Below are positions 17,318-25,497 of a stretch of 55,623 nucleotides of DNA, piece after piece. The first letter of the stretch is position 1. The number at the start of each line of letters is the position of its first letter. Position numbers and translations under genes: made by a program. The stretch lies in contig JAUJMV010000006.1 in the NCBI GenBank assembly GCA_030446685.1, positions 80,954 through 136,576 on the forward strand, given 5' to 3'. The stretch comes from Thermomicrobiales bacterium (GTDB lineage: Bacteria > Chloroflexota > Chloroflexia > Thermomicrobiales > CADCWN01). A model generated the notes under the pieces. The model saw only the letters and a program-made list of their open reading frames with translations, was not told the DNA's origin and did no database searches.

Positions 17318-18088
17318 ATGGAGCGCCCTGTACTCGCCGCGCAGCTCTACACCGTCCGCGAGTTCACCAAGACCGCCGAGGGCCTGGCCGAGACGCTGCG
17401 GAAGGTGCGGGAGATTGGCTACACCGCCGTGCAGGTCTCGGCGATCGGGCCGATCCCGCCCGCCGACGTCAAGGCGATGCTCCAGAACGAGGGGCTGACG
17501 TGTTGCAACACCCACATCGGCTATGACCGCCTCTGGAACGACCTGCCGGCGGTCATCGAGGAGCACCGCCTCTGGGACTGCCGGCATGTGGCGATCGGCA
17601 GCCTGCCGCAGCAGTACCGCGGCGAGGGGGCGGAGGGCTACCGACGCTTCGCGCGCGAGGCCGGCGAGGTCGGGCGGCAGTTGCGCGAGGCGGGGCTGAG
17701 CTTCAGCTACCACAACCACGCCTTCGAGTTCGCGCGGGCCGACGGCGGGACGCTGCTCGACCTCATCTACGACGAGACCAACCCCGAGCACCTCCAGGCG
17801 GAGATCGACACCTACTGGGTGCAGTACGGCGGCGGCGACCCCGCGGCGTGGGTCCGCAAGATGGGCGGGCGGATGCCGGTCGTCCACCTCAAGGACATGA
17901 CGATCCAGGAGAACAAGCCGATCATGGCGGAGGTCGGGGAGGGCAACCTCAACTGGCCGGCGATCCTCGACGCCTGCCGCGAGGCGGGGGTGGAGTGGTA
18001 TGCGGTCGAGCAGGACATCTGCCAGCGCGACCCCTTCGAGAGCCTGGGGATCAGCTACCGCAACCTGGCCGCGATGGGCCTGCGCTAG
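17318..18088 (+). CDS. Sugar phosphate isomerase/epimerase (TIM barrel, AP-endonuclease family 2)
   Basis: 256 residues with the xylose-isomerase-like TIM-barrel pattern. The start (AAQLYTVREFTKT) is typical, and metal-binding candidates follow along the barrel: CNTHIGYD, FSYHNHAFEF, QAEIDTYWVQYGG, PVVHLKDM and WYAVEQDIC. Such proteins isomerise or epimerise sugars or inositol derivatives using a divalent metal, often beside Gfo/Idh dehydrogenases. ATG 17318 follows GGGAGG. It is preceded by a TATACT promoter element and transcribed separately from the dehydrogenase upstream. Converges with the small gene at 18147. Confidence 0.87.
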   Translation: MERPVLAAQLYTVREFTKTAEGLAETLRKVREIGYTAVQVSAIGPIPPADVKAMLQNEGLTCCNTHIGYDRLWNDLPAVIEEHRLWDCRHVAIGSLPQQYRGEGAEGYRRFAREAGEVGRQLREAGLSFSYHNHAFEFARADGGTLLDLIYDETNPEHLQAEIDTYWVQYGGGDPAAWVRKMGGRMPVVHLKDMTIQENKPIMAEVGEGNLNWPAILDACREAGVEWYAVEQDICQRDPFESLGISYRNLAAMGLR

Positions 18089-18146
18089 CGACGCGGGGCG
18101 CGGGGCGGGGCCGGTCGGCGACCGGTCTCGCCCCTTTGACCACACT

Positions 18147-18395
18147 TCAAACGAATTCGATGACGGAATCGTCCGTCACCAGGGCGGGCTCGTCGGGGGG
18201 GACGATCTCGATCACCTCGAAGCCGGCGAAGCGGTCGCCGGTGCTGACGAGCTGGCCGACGATCAGCGTTCGCACGCGCACGTAGTCGGCCCGGCGCGGC
18301 TCGACCAGCGGCGAACTCGCCTCCGCCTCGCCGACGCGCTTCAGCACGACGACAGACGCCTCGGTATCTTCCGGGTCGTGCTGGTAGTCGCTCAT
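18147..18395 (-). CDS. Small protein of unknown function, downstream of response regulators
   Basis: 82 residues from ATG 18395 (GAGGGGC just ahead). The sequence is acidic with a central beta-like part (YVRVRTLIVGQLVSTGDRFAGFEVIEIVPP) and an acidic end (ALVTDDSVIEFV). No family is recognised. It is the third gene of a leftward group after two single-domain response regulators, with a gap of about 42 nt, so it may be co-transcribed and related to signalling. Because it is short, confidence rests on the ribosome-binding site and gene order. Confidence 0.5.
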   Translation of the reverse strand: MSDYQHDPEDTEASVVVLKRVGEAEASSPLVEPRRADYVRVRTLIVGQLVSTGDRFAGFEVIEIVPPDEPALVTDDSVIEFV

Positions 18396-18437
18396 CGCCC
18401 CTCGCCCCCCCTGCCCTCGCTGCCGATCGTCGCGCAT

Positions 18438-18821
18438 TCAGTCGGCGGTGTGGCGTCGCGCGGACAGGCGCTCGACGCGGCTCAGCAGATCGTCGAGGCC
18501 GAAGGGCTTGGGCAGGTATTCGACGAGGCCGCGCCGGGCGAGTTCGGGGCCGGGCATCGCGGCGCTGATGAAGAGGACGGGGATCGCGGCGGTCTCGGGC
18601 GCGGCCTTGAGCCGGTCGAACAGCTCGAAGCCGGAGAGGCCCGGCAGGTAGACATCGAGGATGACCAGGTCGGGGTCGCTGTCGGTGATGACCTCCAGGG
18701 CACGCCGGCCGTCGCGGACGGTCCGCACGTCGTAGGTCTCCCCCTCCAGGGCGTCCCGCAGGAGATGCGCAACGGTCGGGTTGTCGTCGACCACGATGAT
18801 GACCTTGGTCTCCTCCGGCAT
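18438..18821 (-). CDS. Single-domain response regulator (CheY-like)
   Basis: 127 residues from ATG 18821 with GGGAGGAGAGG ahead. It is a receiver domain only: acidic pair VVDDN (residues 11-14), phospho-acceptor Asp56 in LVILDVYLPG, the Ser of FISAAM, and Lys in YLPKPFG. No output domain, so it acts by protein contact or as a phosphorelay intermediate. It lies downstream of a second receiver gene on the same strand. No histidine kinase is adjacent; the nearest is the soluble kinase at 37625. Confidence 0.9.
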   Translation of the reverse strand: MPEETKVIIVVDDNPTVAHLLRDALEGETYDVRTVRDGRRALEVITDSDPDLVILDVYLPGLSGFELFDRLKAAPETAAIPVLFISAAMPGPELARRGLVEYLPKPFGLDDLLSRVERLSARRHTAD

Positions 18822-18899
18822 CGATCCTCTCCTCCCGGCGTCCACGTCTCTGCCGCTCGGGAAACGCAAAAGGTGTACCGTGGATGCGCGGGCGGCGGT

Positions 18900-19299
18900 T
18901 CAGCCTTCGGAGCGCCGCGCGCACGGCCGCCCGCGCCGCCGCGATCTTGAGCAGCAGTTCATCGATGTCGAAGGGTTTCTCCAGGATGTCGCAGCCCTTC
19001 GCCCGCAGTTGCTCCTCCTTCGCCCGCAGGAACTGCCCGTCGGCGGAGCAGACGATCACCGGCAGCCGGCGCGTCTCCGGGGCCAGCCGCAGGAACTCCA
19101 GCACGCGCCAGCCGGCCTCGGGGTGCTCCAGGCGGATGTCGAGGATCAGCAGGGCGGGCTGCTCCCTGCGGACCAGGTCGTAGACGTGCTCCGTCTCGGT
19201 GCAGGGGATGACCCGGTAGCCCTCCTCGGTCAGGAGCTCATCCATCAGGGCCAGGTACTGCTGGTCGTCGTTGACCACGACGATCGCCGGGATCGCCAT
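18900..19299 (-). CDS. Second single-domain response regulator, apparent lost stop
   Basis: ATG 19299 (AAGGAAGGGG ahead) opens a receiver domain: VVNDDQQ (residues 9-14), Asp54 in LLILDIRLEH, VIVCSADG, and Lys in ILEKPFDIDEL, then an Ala/Arg-rich helix ending near residue 130. In the sequence as given, the frame has no stop and continues to 18085, antisense-style, through the next receiver gene in a different frame. A TGA at 18900-18902 lies one base out of frame just after the expected end, so I place the end there and infer a single-base indel near 18905-18920. A genuine 405-residue fusion is unlikely. Confidence 0.75.
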
Positions 19300-19806
19300 C
19301 ACGTTCCCCTTCCTTGAGTCAGGGCCGGCAGGGCCGGTCGCCGGGATTCGGCAGCCGGGACCCGGTCTGCCACGCGCGCCGTACGGGGTCGACCTTGCAG
19401 CCAGAACGCAGGCCCTCTGCCCCAGCAGCCGCGCCGGTTTCACTATCGGCCAGATCATCCGTCCCGATGTACCACACCGGACGGGCGGGGGCAAATAGCG
19501 GGGCGCCGCGCGGCTACATTGTTGTATTGAGGAGGATATTGAGGTTGGCGGGGCATACTGTGTTCGTGGTCGTGAACGGTCGCTGTCACGCCGCATCCTC
19601 GTGGCAGCGCTGCTGGCGCGCGCGTCGTTGGCGAGCGGCGCGCGTGTCCCGACCATCCTCCAGAGCGGCCGGTGTTGGCTGGCACCGGCCGCTCGCCATG
19701 TCCGGGGACGATCGCCGGGACGATGGCGCACAGGGCGCGACACCCCGACCGGGTGTTGCCGGAAGGGCGCCGCGGGGCTGCCGGGGGTTCGAGGCGGGCA
19801 GGAAGG
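19300..19806. other. Intergenic region between the response regulators and the XRE gene
   Basis: About 500 bases with no supported gene. A locally AT-richer segment at about 19513-19560 (TTGTTGTATTGAGG and following) stands out and may hold the promoter for the leftward response-regulator group. No clear -35/-10 pair can be assigned. Confidence 0.4.
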
Positions 19807-20181
19807 CTATTCCCTGGTCCGCCGCTTCTCAACCTGGTCGTGGAGCTGCTGCACATCCTCCACGAGGTGTTGCCGCTCCGTGGGCGTGGCGTCGTTCCAC
19901 ACCCCCTCCAACGAGCGCCGGATGGCGAGGAGCGATGGCTGGGCCTCCGTGGCCGCCGCCCCGCTGAGCCCGGCGGTCGCCAGCAGATCGTCCGCGTCCA
20001 GGCCGAGCACGCTGGCGTAGACTTGCAGCGTGCCGGTCTCCGGCACGATCTCGCCGGACAGGTGCCGGGTTACCAGTTCCTCCGGCACCCCCGACGCCTG
20101 CGCCAGCACGGCCGGCTGCCAGTGGCGTTGCGCCAGGGACCTCGATAGCCGTTCGGCTACCGCCTTCGAGTGCTCGTCCAT
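19807..20181 (-). CDS. XRE-family helix-turn-helix protein
   Basis: 124 residues from ATG 20181 (GGGAGGGAAGG ahead). The N-terminal half is a Cro/CI-type HTH: LAQRHWQPAVLAQASGVPEELVTRHLSGEIVPETGTLQVYASVLGLDADDLL. The second half is helical and charged (LLAIRRSLEGVWNDATPTERQHLVEDVQQLHDQVEKRR), probably for dimerisation. It is a putative DNA-binding regulator whose target is unknown, perhaps the divergent LLM gene at 20524. Confidence 0.8.
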   Translation of the reverse strand: MDEHSKAVAERLSRSLAQRHWQPAVLAQASGVPEELVTRHLSGEIVPETGTLQVYASVLGLDADDLLATAGLSGAAATEAQPSLLAIRRSLEGVWNDATPTERQHLVEDVQQLHDQVEKRRTRE

Positions 20182-20523
20182 GCCTTCCCTCCCTCGTCCA
20201 GTCGTGAGCGTCGCCCACGCGCGCCTCGCGCGGGCATGCAGGGGATACCACGCACGCAACGTGCCTCACCGGGCGCCCGTGGGGACGGCGGACGACCCCG
20301 GCAACCGGCGGCAATGGGGGGCGGACGGCGGATTCGCCCGTGGTGACGGGCAATTGCCCCCGGCATCGTGGGGCCGCGAGACGCGGGACAATTGGGGGGG
20401 CGAGATGGCCTGCTATCATGCGCCCGTCCGGGCGGACCGGGCCGTGGCCGGCTGTCGCGTCGATGACGGGTCGGGGATGGGGCGCCGCTCACCGGCGCCG
20501 GATAGCAGAGGGAGGGAAGGGCG

Positions 20524-21435
20524 ATGAAAGTCGGGGTGGTCCTGCCGATCGGCGAGAACGCGGAGACCGGCCGGGCGCCGGCCTACCGCGAGGTGCGCGA
20601 CCTGGCGCGGGGGGCGGAGGCGGCGGGGTTCGACGCGGTCTGGCTCTACGACCACTTGCTCTACCGCTTCCCGGAGAAGCCGACCGCGGGGGTCTGGGAG
20701 TGCTGGACGATGCTGACGGCGCTGGCGGAGGCGACGGAGCGGGTCGAGCTGGGGACGATCGTCCTCTGCACGGCCTTCCGCAACCCGGCGGTGCTGGCGA
20801 AGATGGCGGCGACGCTGGACGAGGTCAGCGGCGGGCGGCTGATCCTGGGGCTGGGGGCGGGCTGGCACCAGCCCGAGTTCGACGCGTTCGGGCTGCCGTT
20901 CGACCACAAGGCGGGGCGCTTCGAGGAGGCGCTGGCGATCATCGTGCCGCTGGTGCGGGAGGGCAAGGTCGACTTCCGGGGCGAGTATTACAGCGCGCCG
21001 GACTGCGAGATCCGGCCGCGCGGCCCGCGACCGGGCGGGCCGCCGGTGCTGGTGGCCTCGTTCGGGCCGCGGATGCTGCGGCTGACGGCGCGGCACGCCG
21101 ATAGCTGGAACAGCGCCTGGTTCGGGCGGCCGACGCGCTTCATCGAGCGGCGGGCGGCGCTGGAGGCGGCCTGCGCGGAGGAGGGGCGGGACCCGGCGAC
21201 GCTCGAGACGACCGCGGGGGTGCTGGTCGCCTTCCCGGACCTGGGGCCGGTCGCGATGCCGCTCGACGATCCGGATCGGGTGCTGACGGGGACGGCGGAG
21301 GAGATCGCGGCGGGGCTGCGCGCCTACGACGAGTTGGGGGTGGGGCACGTCATCGTCAGCCCGACGCCGAACAACGCGGCGGCGCAGGCGCGGCTGGCGG
21401 AGGCGGTGGACAGGTACCGGGGCGGGGCGGGGTAG
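20524..21435 (+). CDS. LLM-class flavin/F420-dependent oxidoreductase
   Basis: 303 residues of the luciferase-like monooxygenase TIM barrel. Family marks are MKVGVVLPIGENAETGR, AAGFDAVWLYDHLLYRF, ATERVELGTIVLCTAFRNPAVLAKMAATLDEVSGGRLILGLGAGW and DFRGEYYSAPDCEIRPRGPR. The conserved GR(L/F)-x-x-GxGxGW segment and short C-terminus fit the F420-using branch, but FMN use cannot be excluded. Substrate unknown. GGGAGGG precedes ATG 20524, and TATCAT near 20412 could be its -10. It ends 126 nt before the convergent enolase-family gene, with a strong hairpin between them. Confidence 0.88.
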   Translation: MKVGVVLPIGENAETGRAPAYREVRDLARGAEAAGFDAVWLYDHLLYRFPEKPTAGVWECWTMLTALAEATERVELGTIVLCTAFRNPAVLAKMAATLDEVSGGRLILGLGAGWHQPEFDAFGLPFDHKAGRFEEALAIIVPLVREGKVDFRGEYYSAPDCEIRPRGPRPGGPPVLVASFGPRMLRLTARHADSWNSAWFGRPTRFIERRAALEAACAEEGRDPATLETTAGVLVAFPDLGPVAMPLDDPDRVLTGTAEEIAAGLRAYDELGVGHVIVSPTPNNAAAQARLAEAVDRYRGGAG

Positions 21436-21520
21436 GCCAGAGGCACCCTGCCGCGGCGCCGGGGGCGCCCTCACCCCCGCCGCCACGCCACGCCCAGGGG
21501 GCGCCCGGCACCCGGCGGCA

Positions 21521-21548
21521 CCCCCTCTCCCAATGCTGGGAGAGGGGG
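21521..21548. terminator. Bidirectional terminator-like hairpin
   Basis: A perfect 12-bp stem, CCCCCTCTCCCA pairing with TGGGAGAGGGGG around an ATGC loop, sits between two convergent genes. There is no T-run. It is also part of a dispersed repeat (CTCCCAATGCTGGGAG) seen again near 31600 and 52845. Confidence 0.6.
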
Positions 21549-21560
21549 AGAGGGGCGGCG

Positions 21561-22670
21561 TTAGCTGTTCCAGCGGTGCAGGTGTTCGGGGGCGTGCGGG
21601 CGGTAGGTGAAGTCGGCGGCGGGGAGGGCGGGGTAGCGGGCGATCTCGTCGAGGTCGAGCGTGACGCCGAGGCCGGGCGCGGTGGGGAGGGGGATGTGGC
21701 CGTCGACCGGCTCGGCGGCGCCGCGGACGACGGTGTGCCGCCAGGGGACGTCGCGGTGCTTGTGCTCCAGGAAGCGGAAGTTGGGGCAGGCGGCCATGAC
21801 GTGGACGTTGGCGAGCTCGACGATCGGGCCGACCGAGCCGTCGTGCGGGGCGACCTGGACGCCGGCGGCCTCAGCGATGGCGGCGATCTTCTTCAGCTCG
21901 GTGATGCCGCCCAGGCGGGTGGTCTCGGGCTGGATCAGGGCGACGGCGCCGCTGGTGATCAGGTCGTAGAAGGACCACTTGTGGAAGAGGCGCTCGCCGG
22001 CGGCGAGGGGGACGGCGACCTTGGCGGCGACGGCGGCGAGGGCGCCGGTCTCGTCGGGGTGGGTCGGCTCCTCGAGGAAGGCGGGGCGGTAAGGCTCCGC
22101 GGCGCGCGCGAGGCGGACGGCGGCGTGGACGGTGAACTCGCCGTGGGCGTGCAGGCCGAGCTCGATCTCGTCGCCGACCGCGGCGCGCAACTCGGCGAGG
22201 GTCTCGGCGGAGGGGCCGCACTTGAAGGCGGTGTAGCCCTCGGCGACGAGGGCGCGGGCCTGCGCGACGGTGTTGGCGTGGCCGTAGATGCGGATGCGGT
22301 CTCGCACGGGGCCGCCGAGGAGTTGGTAGACCGGGACGCCGAGTGCCTGGCCCTTGAGGTCCCAGAGGGCGATGTCGAGGGCGCTCTGGACGCCGCCGCG
22401 GACGGCGCCGGTGAGGCCGTGGCCGTGGAGGGCGTCGTAGACCTTGAGCCAGAGGCGTTCGGCGGCGAAGGGGTCCTCGCCGATGAGGAAGGGCGCGACC
22501 TCGCGGACGCCGACCTCGACGACCTCGGGCCAGCCGCCGCCCTCGCCGACGCCGACGAGGCCGTCGTCGGTGTGGACGGCGACGAAGAGCCAGTTGCGCC
22601 CGCGGGGCCGGTCGGCGACGCCGCCCTCGTTGGCGCGCACCAGGTAGGTCCGGATGTCGGTGATCCGCAT
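21561..22670 (-). CDS. Enolase-superfamily dehydratase (mandelate racemase/galactonate dehydratase-like)
   Basis: 369 residues from ATG 22670. The N-terminal cap (MRITDIRTYLVR) and barrel are typical: VQSALDIALWDLKGQALGVPVYQLLGG, then FLEEPTHPD (Glu200/201), AAGERLFHKW (Glu226), IQPETTRLGGITELKKIAAIAEAAGV and APHDGSVGP (His276). In galactonate dehydratase-type enzymes the first metal ligand is Asp in D-F-H-G. Here the segment is LHAHGEF, so His174 replaces the Asp while His176 keeps the base position. Metal ligation is therefore unusual. Probably dehydrates a sugar acid. The substrate is uncertain, but the uronate-type genes elsewhere in the window fit. Confidence 0.85.
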   Translation of the reverse strand: MRITDIRTYLVRANEGGVADRPRGRNWLFVAVHTDDGLVGVGEGGGWPEVVEVGVREVAPFLIGEDPFAAERLWLKVYDALHGHGLTGAVRGGVQSALDIALWDLKGQALGVPVYQLLGGPVRDRIRIYGHANTVAQARALVAEGYTAFKCGPSAETLAELRAAVGDEIELGLHAHGEFTVHAAVRLARAAEPYRPAFLEEPTHPDETGALAAVAAKVAVPLAAGERLFHKWSFYDLITSGAVALIQPETTRLGGITELKKIAAIAEAAGVQVAPHDGSVGPIVELANVHVMAACPNFRFLEHKHRDVPWRHTVVRGAAEPVDGHIPLPTAPGLGVTLDLDEIARYPALPAADFTYRPHAPEHLHRWNS

Positions 22671-22885
22671 GGCTGCCCTCCTCTCAGTCCCGGTGGCCGC
22701 GCCGCCCGGCCCGCCCCTGGCGGGGGGTGCGCTGGCGGGGCGGCGTGGTGGTCTGTCGCGGCCGTATGGTAGCACCTCCGGGCCGAGCGCGGGTTTTCGG
22801 GGTATTTTGGGGGGATTCCGGAACCTCCGATCACGGGCCGCGGGGCTCGTTTTCCTTGCGCTGGCGCGAAAAACACCGCCGTTCG

Positions 22886-22925
22886 AATGGGTTCGTTTCG
22901 TCATTTCACCGTTTCGCGCGGCCGA
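22886..22925 (+). repeat. GGGTTCGTTTCGT interspersed repeat, plus-strand copy
   Basis: GGGTTCGTTTCGTCATTTC followed by CACCGTTTCGCGCG matches, inverted, the segment at about 4273-4312. Weaker similarity continues about 100 bases upstream (a GTTTTCGGGGTATTTT-like stretch), suggesting a longer element. Confidence 0.55.
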
Positions 22926-22963
22926 CGCGCGGCGGGTGCGGGGCGGGGCCGCCGGGCGCACAC

Positions 22964-23030
22964 TTCGCCCTCAACAGGACGAACCCGGACGGGGCGGGGG
23001 GTGGTGCCAGAGGGCCGGGGAAGTGCCGGT
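22964..23030 (+). repeat. TTCGCCC..CAGGACGAACCCGG direct repeat, copy 1
   Basis: A segment of about 60 bases containing AGGACGAACCCGGACGGGGC and then GTGCCAGAGGGCC. It recurs in the same orientation at about 25437-25497 with roughly 85-90% identity. Both copies are intergenic next to a regulator gene. Confidence 0.7.
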
Positions 23031-23143
23031 CGCGGCGCTCACCGCCGTGCGGCTCACGCGGCGCGGACGGCTCCCGCTCTCCCGGCGGTCCTGTTCCGGA
23101 CCCTGATGCATCCTTCCGGGGGCCGTGCCCGTCGCCCAGGTCG

Positions 23144-23951
23144 CTAACCGGTTCCGCGCGGCCGCACACCGCGGAGGGCGTCGGCGGTGTCGGCGTCGGC
23201 CGGGAAGAACGACTCGATGGCGAGCTCGGCGACGGTGATGTCGAGCGGCGTGCCGAAGGTGGCGACGATGCTGAGGAAGACGAGTTCCCGGCCGTCGTGG
23301 CGGAGGCGGAGCGGGACGGCGATGTCGCTGGGGCCGAGCACTTCGATCGCCGGCGCGGGCTGGTCGCAGGGGTAGGCGCGGAGTTCGTCGTAGAGGTGGG
23401 CGAGGTCGGGATCGGCGGTGACGGCGACCTGGCGGCGCAGCCGGCCGAGCAGGTGCGCCCGCCACTCGCCCAGGTTCGCGATGCGCGGGGTCAGCCCTCG
23501 GGGTGCAGGCTCAGCCGCAGGACGTTGATCGGCGGGGCGAGCAGGGCCGGGGCCGCCCGGCGGTCAGCAGCGCGACGGTGGCGTTGGCGTCGACGAGGTT
23601 CCAGCCGCGATCCACAACCAGGGCGGGGTAGGGCTCGTGGCTGGCCAGCACCTGGCGCACCGCCGCCCGCACGGCCGCGAGCTGGGGGGTGTCCAGCGCG
23701 CTTTCGGGGTAGACCGGGGCGTAGCCGACGGTCAGCAGGAGGCGGTTGCGCTCGCGCAGGGGCAGCTCGAGCTGCTCGGCGAGGTGGAGGACCATGTCGC
23801 GGCTCGGCGTGGAGCGCCCGGTCTCCACGAAACTGAGGTGCCGGGTGGAGATCTCGGCCTGGAGCGCGAGTTCGAGCTGGCTCAGCCGGCGGTGCTCGCG
23901 CCACCCCCGCAACAGCTCGCCGACCGGCCGCTGGCGCTGTGCCGCCATCAT
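23144..23951 (-). pseudogene. XRE-family regulator with MmyB-like ligand domain, two frameshifts
   Basis: From ATG 23951 the first frame gives a Cro/CI HTH (VGELLRGWREHRRLSQLELALQAEISTRHLSFVETGRSTPSRDMVLHLAE) and the start of the MmyB-like domain (NRLLLTVGYAPVYPES, YPALVVDRGWNLVDANATVALL). It then shifts near 23545 to continue as PPINVLRLSLHPEG, and again near 23492 to LTPRIANLGEWRAHLLGRL, ending with the normal DIAVPLRLRHDGRELVFLSIVATFGTPLDITVAELAIESFFPAD at 23144. All parts of the roughly 270-residue protein are present, so indel errors or recent inactivation are both possible. Such regulators repress neighbouring oxidoreductase genes. The target here is unknown. Confidence 0.8.
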
Positions 23952-24285
23952 CCCCCACCCACCCTGCCGATCCGCCGGGGGCGGTCGCGCCGCTCGTCGC
24001 CGCGCCGGCCGCTAGCCCCAGGCACAGCCGGCGCGGGGAGTGTACCACCGGCGTCGCGGTGTGCCGGCCCCGGCCGGCGGGCGCCGGCTGGCGCGCGATG
24101 GGGCGCGGAGATCGCCGTCGGGGCGGTCCCGCGCTGGCGCCCCGGTCGGCGGAGGACAGGCCTGTGCGATCGGTCGTCGCGATGGGTGGGATGGGACCCT
24201 CCGCCGGTAGTGGGGGCGACGGCCGCTGGACGGGCCTGCCGGCCGTGACTGGCAGGCCCCGGTGCGGTCGCGCGGGGGCGCGCGG

Positions 24286-24723
24286 CTAGAGGGCTGCCGG
24301 GCGCGCCTGGCGCAGGCCGAGGAACTGCAGATCGGCGAAGAGCGCGACGGCGGCGGCCTGGGCGAGGACGAACGCGATGCCGAGCGCCGTCAGCGGGAAC
24401 GGGCCGGCCGCCACGAGCGCGACGCTGGCGATGACCCACGACAGGTTGATCGCCACCGCCGCCCCGGCCGCGCGCCGGCTGATGGCGGGCCGCGACCCGG
24501 CGGCCCAGATCGCCGCCGCGTAGGCGATGAGGAAGAGCCCGACCGGCACCAGGAGGGCCAGCGGGGCACCCAGCAGGCCGTCGAGCGCCGGGCTGGCGAC
24601 GAGCGCCAGGGCGCCGACCGCGCCGGTGGCGACGGCGTCGAGCTTCATGGCCAGGCGCAGCAGCCTGTCGGGGGCCGTGCCCGCCGGGCGCGCGGGGCCG
24701 GATGCAGCTTGGTGGGACATCAT
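24286..24723 (-). CDS. Four-helix membrane protein of unknown function
   Basis: 145 residues from ATG 24723 (GGAAGGGAG ahead; a second ATG follows at once). After a short polar N-terminus there are four hydrophobic helices: DAVATGAVGALALVAS, LALLVPVGLFLIAYAAAIWA, AVAINLSWVIASVALVAAG and FPLTALGIAFVLAQAAAVALFADLQFLG. No family can be named. It lies 54 nt downstream of the SnoaL-like gene on the same strand, so the two may form an operon. Confidence 0.7.
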   Translation of the reverse strand: MMSHQAASGPARPAGTAPDRLLRLAMKLDAVATGAVGALALVASPALDGLLGAPLALLVPVGLFLIAYAAAIWAAGSRPAISRRAAGAAVAINLSWVIASVALVAAGPFPLTALGIAFVLAQAAAVALFADLQFLGLRQARPAAL

Positions 24724-24776
24724 TGTCTGCTCCCTTCCACTCCTCGAGTGCTGATGACGGCGTGATCGGTGCGGTC

Positions 24777-25159
24777 TCACCGCTCGGGGAGCCCCCGAAG
24801 AACCCGGTGACGCGGCGCAGCCGCCCGTCGGGGGCGAGTTCGCCGACATCGAGCCCGGCCAGTGCGGGCGCATCCTCGGGGCCGACGAGTTCCCAGGCGA
24901 AGCGGAAGTGCTGGTGGTGCGCGTCGATGCCGCTCGCGCGCCGGAACCGATGGCCGGGGAACTGGGCCTGCAACGCGGCGTGGTGCGCGCCGATGGCGGT
25001 GTGGCCTTCGGAGGCGAGGGGCGGGTCGATCAGGCGGCCGTCCTCGGCCCACACCCGCGCGATGAGTGCCGCCCGTCGCGCGTCGTCGGTCTCGTTCCAC
25101 GCCGCCAGATAGCCGTCGATCAGCTCGTCGATCGGCGTCGCCGTGCCGGTCTCGGTCAT
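24777..25159 (-). CDS. SnoaL-like (NTF2-fold) protein, single-base indel at the C-terminus
   Basis: From ATG 25159 (AGGAGGA ahead) the protein has the NTF2-like pattern of small polyketide-cyclase/isomerase relatives: IDELIDGYLAAWNETDDARRAALIARVWAEDGRLIDPP, GAHHAALQAQFPGHRF, HHQHFRFAWELVG and DGRLRRVTGFFG. In the sequence given, the frame runs on without a stop into the next genes. One missing base in the run GGGG-GCTCCCC near 24790 would give GELPER and the TGA at 24777-24779, the normal end for the family. I place the end there. Catalytic role unknown. Confidence 0.78.
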
Positions 25160-25436
25160 GGTGTCCTCCTGCTCGTACCTGCTCGTCCGGGGCCACACCA
25201 CCACAACAGCGGCAGCGCCGCGCCCCGTCGATTACGCGGGAGGTAATGGCCGAGGGCCGGGACCGCCGGATGGGCGCGCGCGCGGGCGGGGCGGGGAAGG
25301 GAGCGCCGGGTGGGTGGCGGGTGGCGGCCGGATCGGCGTAGCGCGGAGCAAATCACGAGTGCCGCCGGCGACGCCCTCGAACCGCCGCGCCCTGGCGGGC
25401 TTTGACGGGTGACGCCGGATGCTGTGGCGAAGCGTC

Positions 25437-25497
25437 CGCACTTCGCCCGCATCAGGACGAACCCGGACGGGGCGGGGGATGGCGCCAGGGGGCCTCA
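25437..25497 (+). repeat. TTCGCCC..CAGGACGAACCCGG direct repeat, copy 2
   Basis: CACTTCGCCCGCATCAGGAC, then GAACCCGGACGGGGCGGGGG and TGGCGCCAG, closely repeats 22964-23030. It abuts the 3' end of the MarR gene (ends 25495). The preceding 275 bases back to 25160 hold no supported gene. Confidence 0.7.

Noticed and set aside
18085-19299. A 405-residue protein made of a receiver plus a long C-terminal extension
   Set aside because: The extension is Arg/Pro-rich, overlaps another receiver gene in a different frame, and a stop lies one base out of frame at the expected end.
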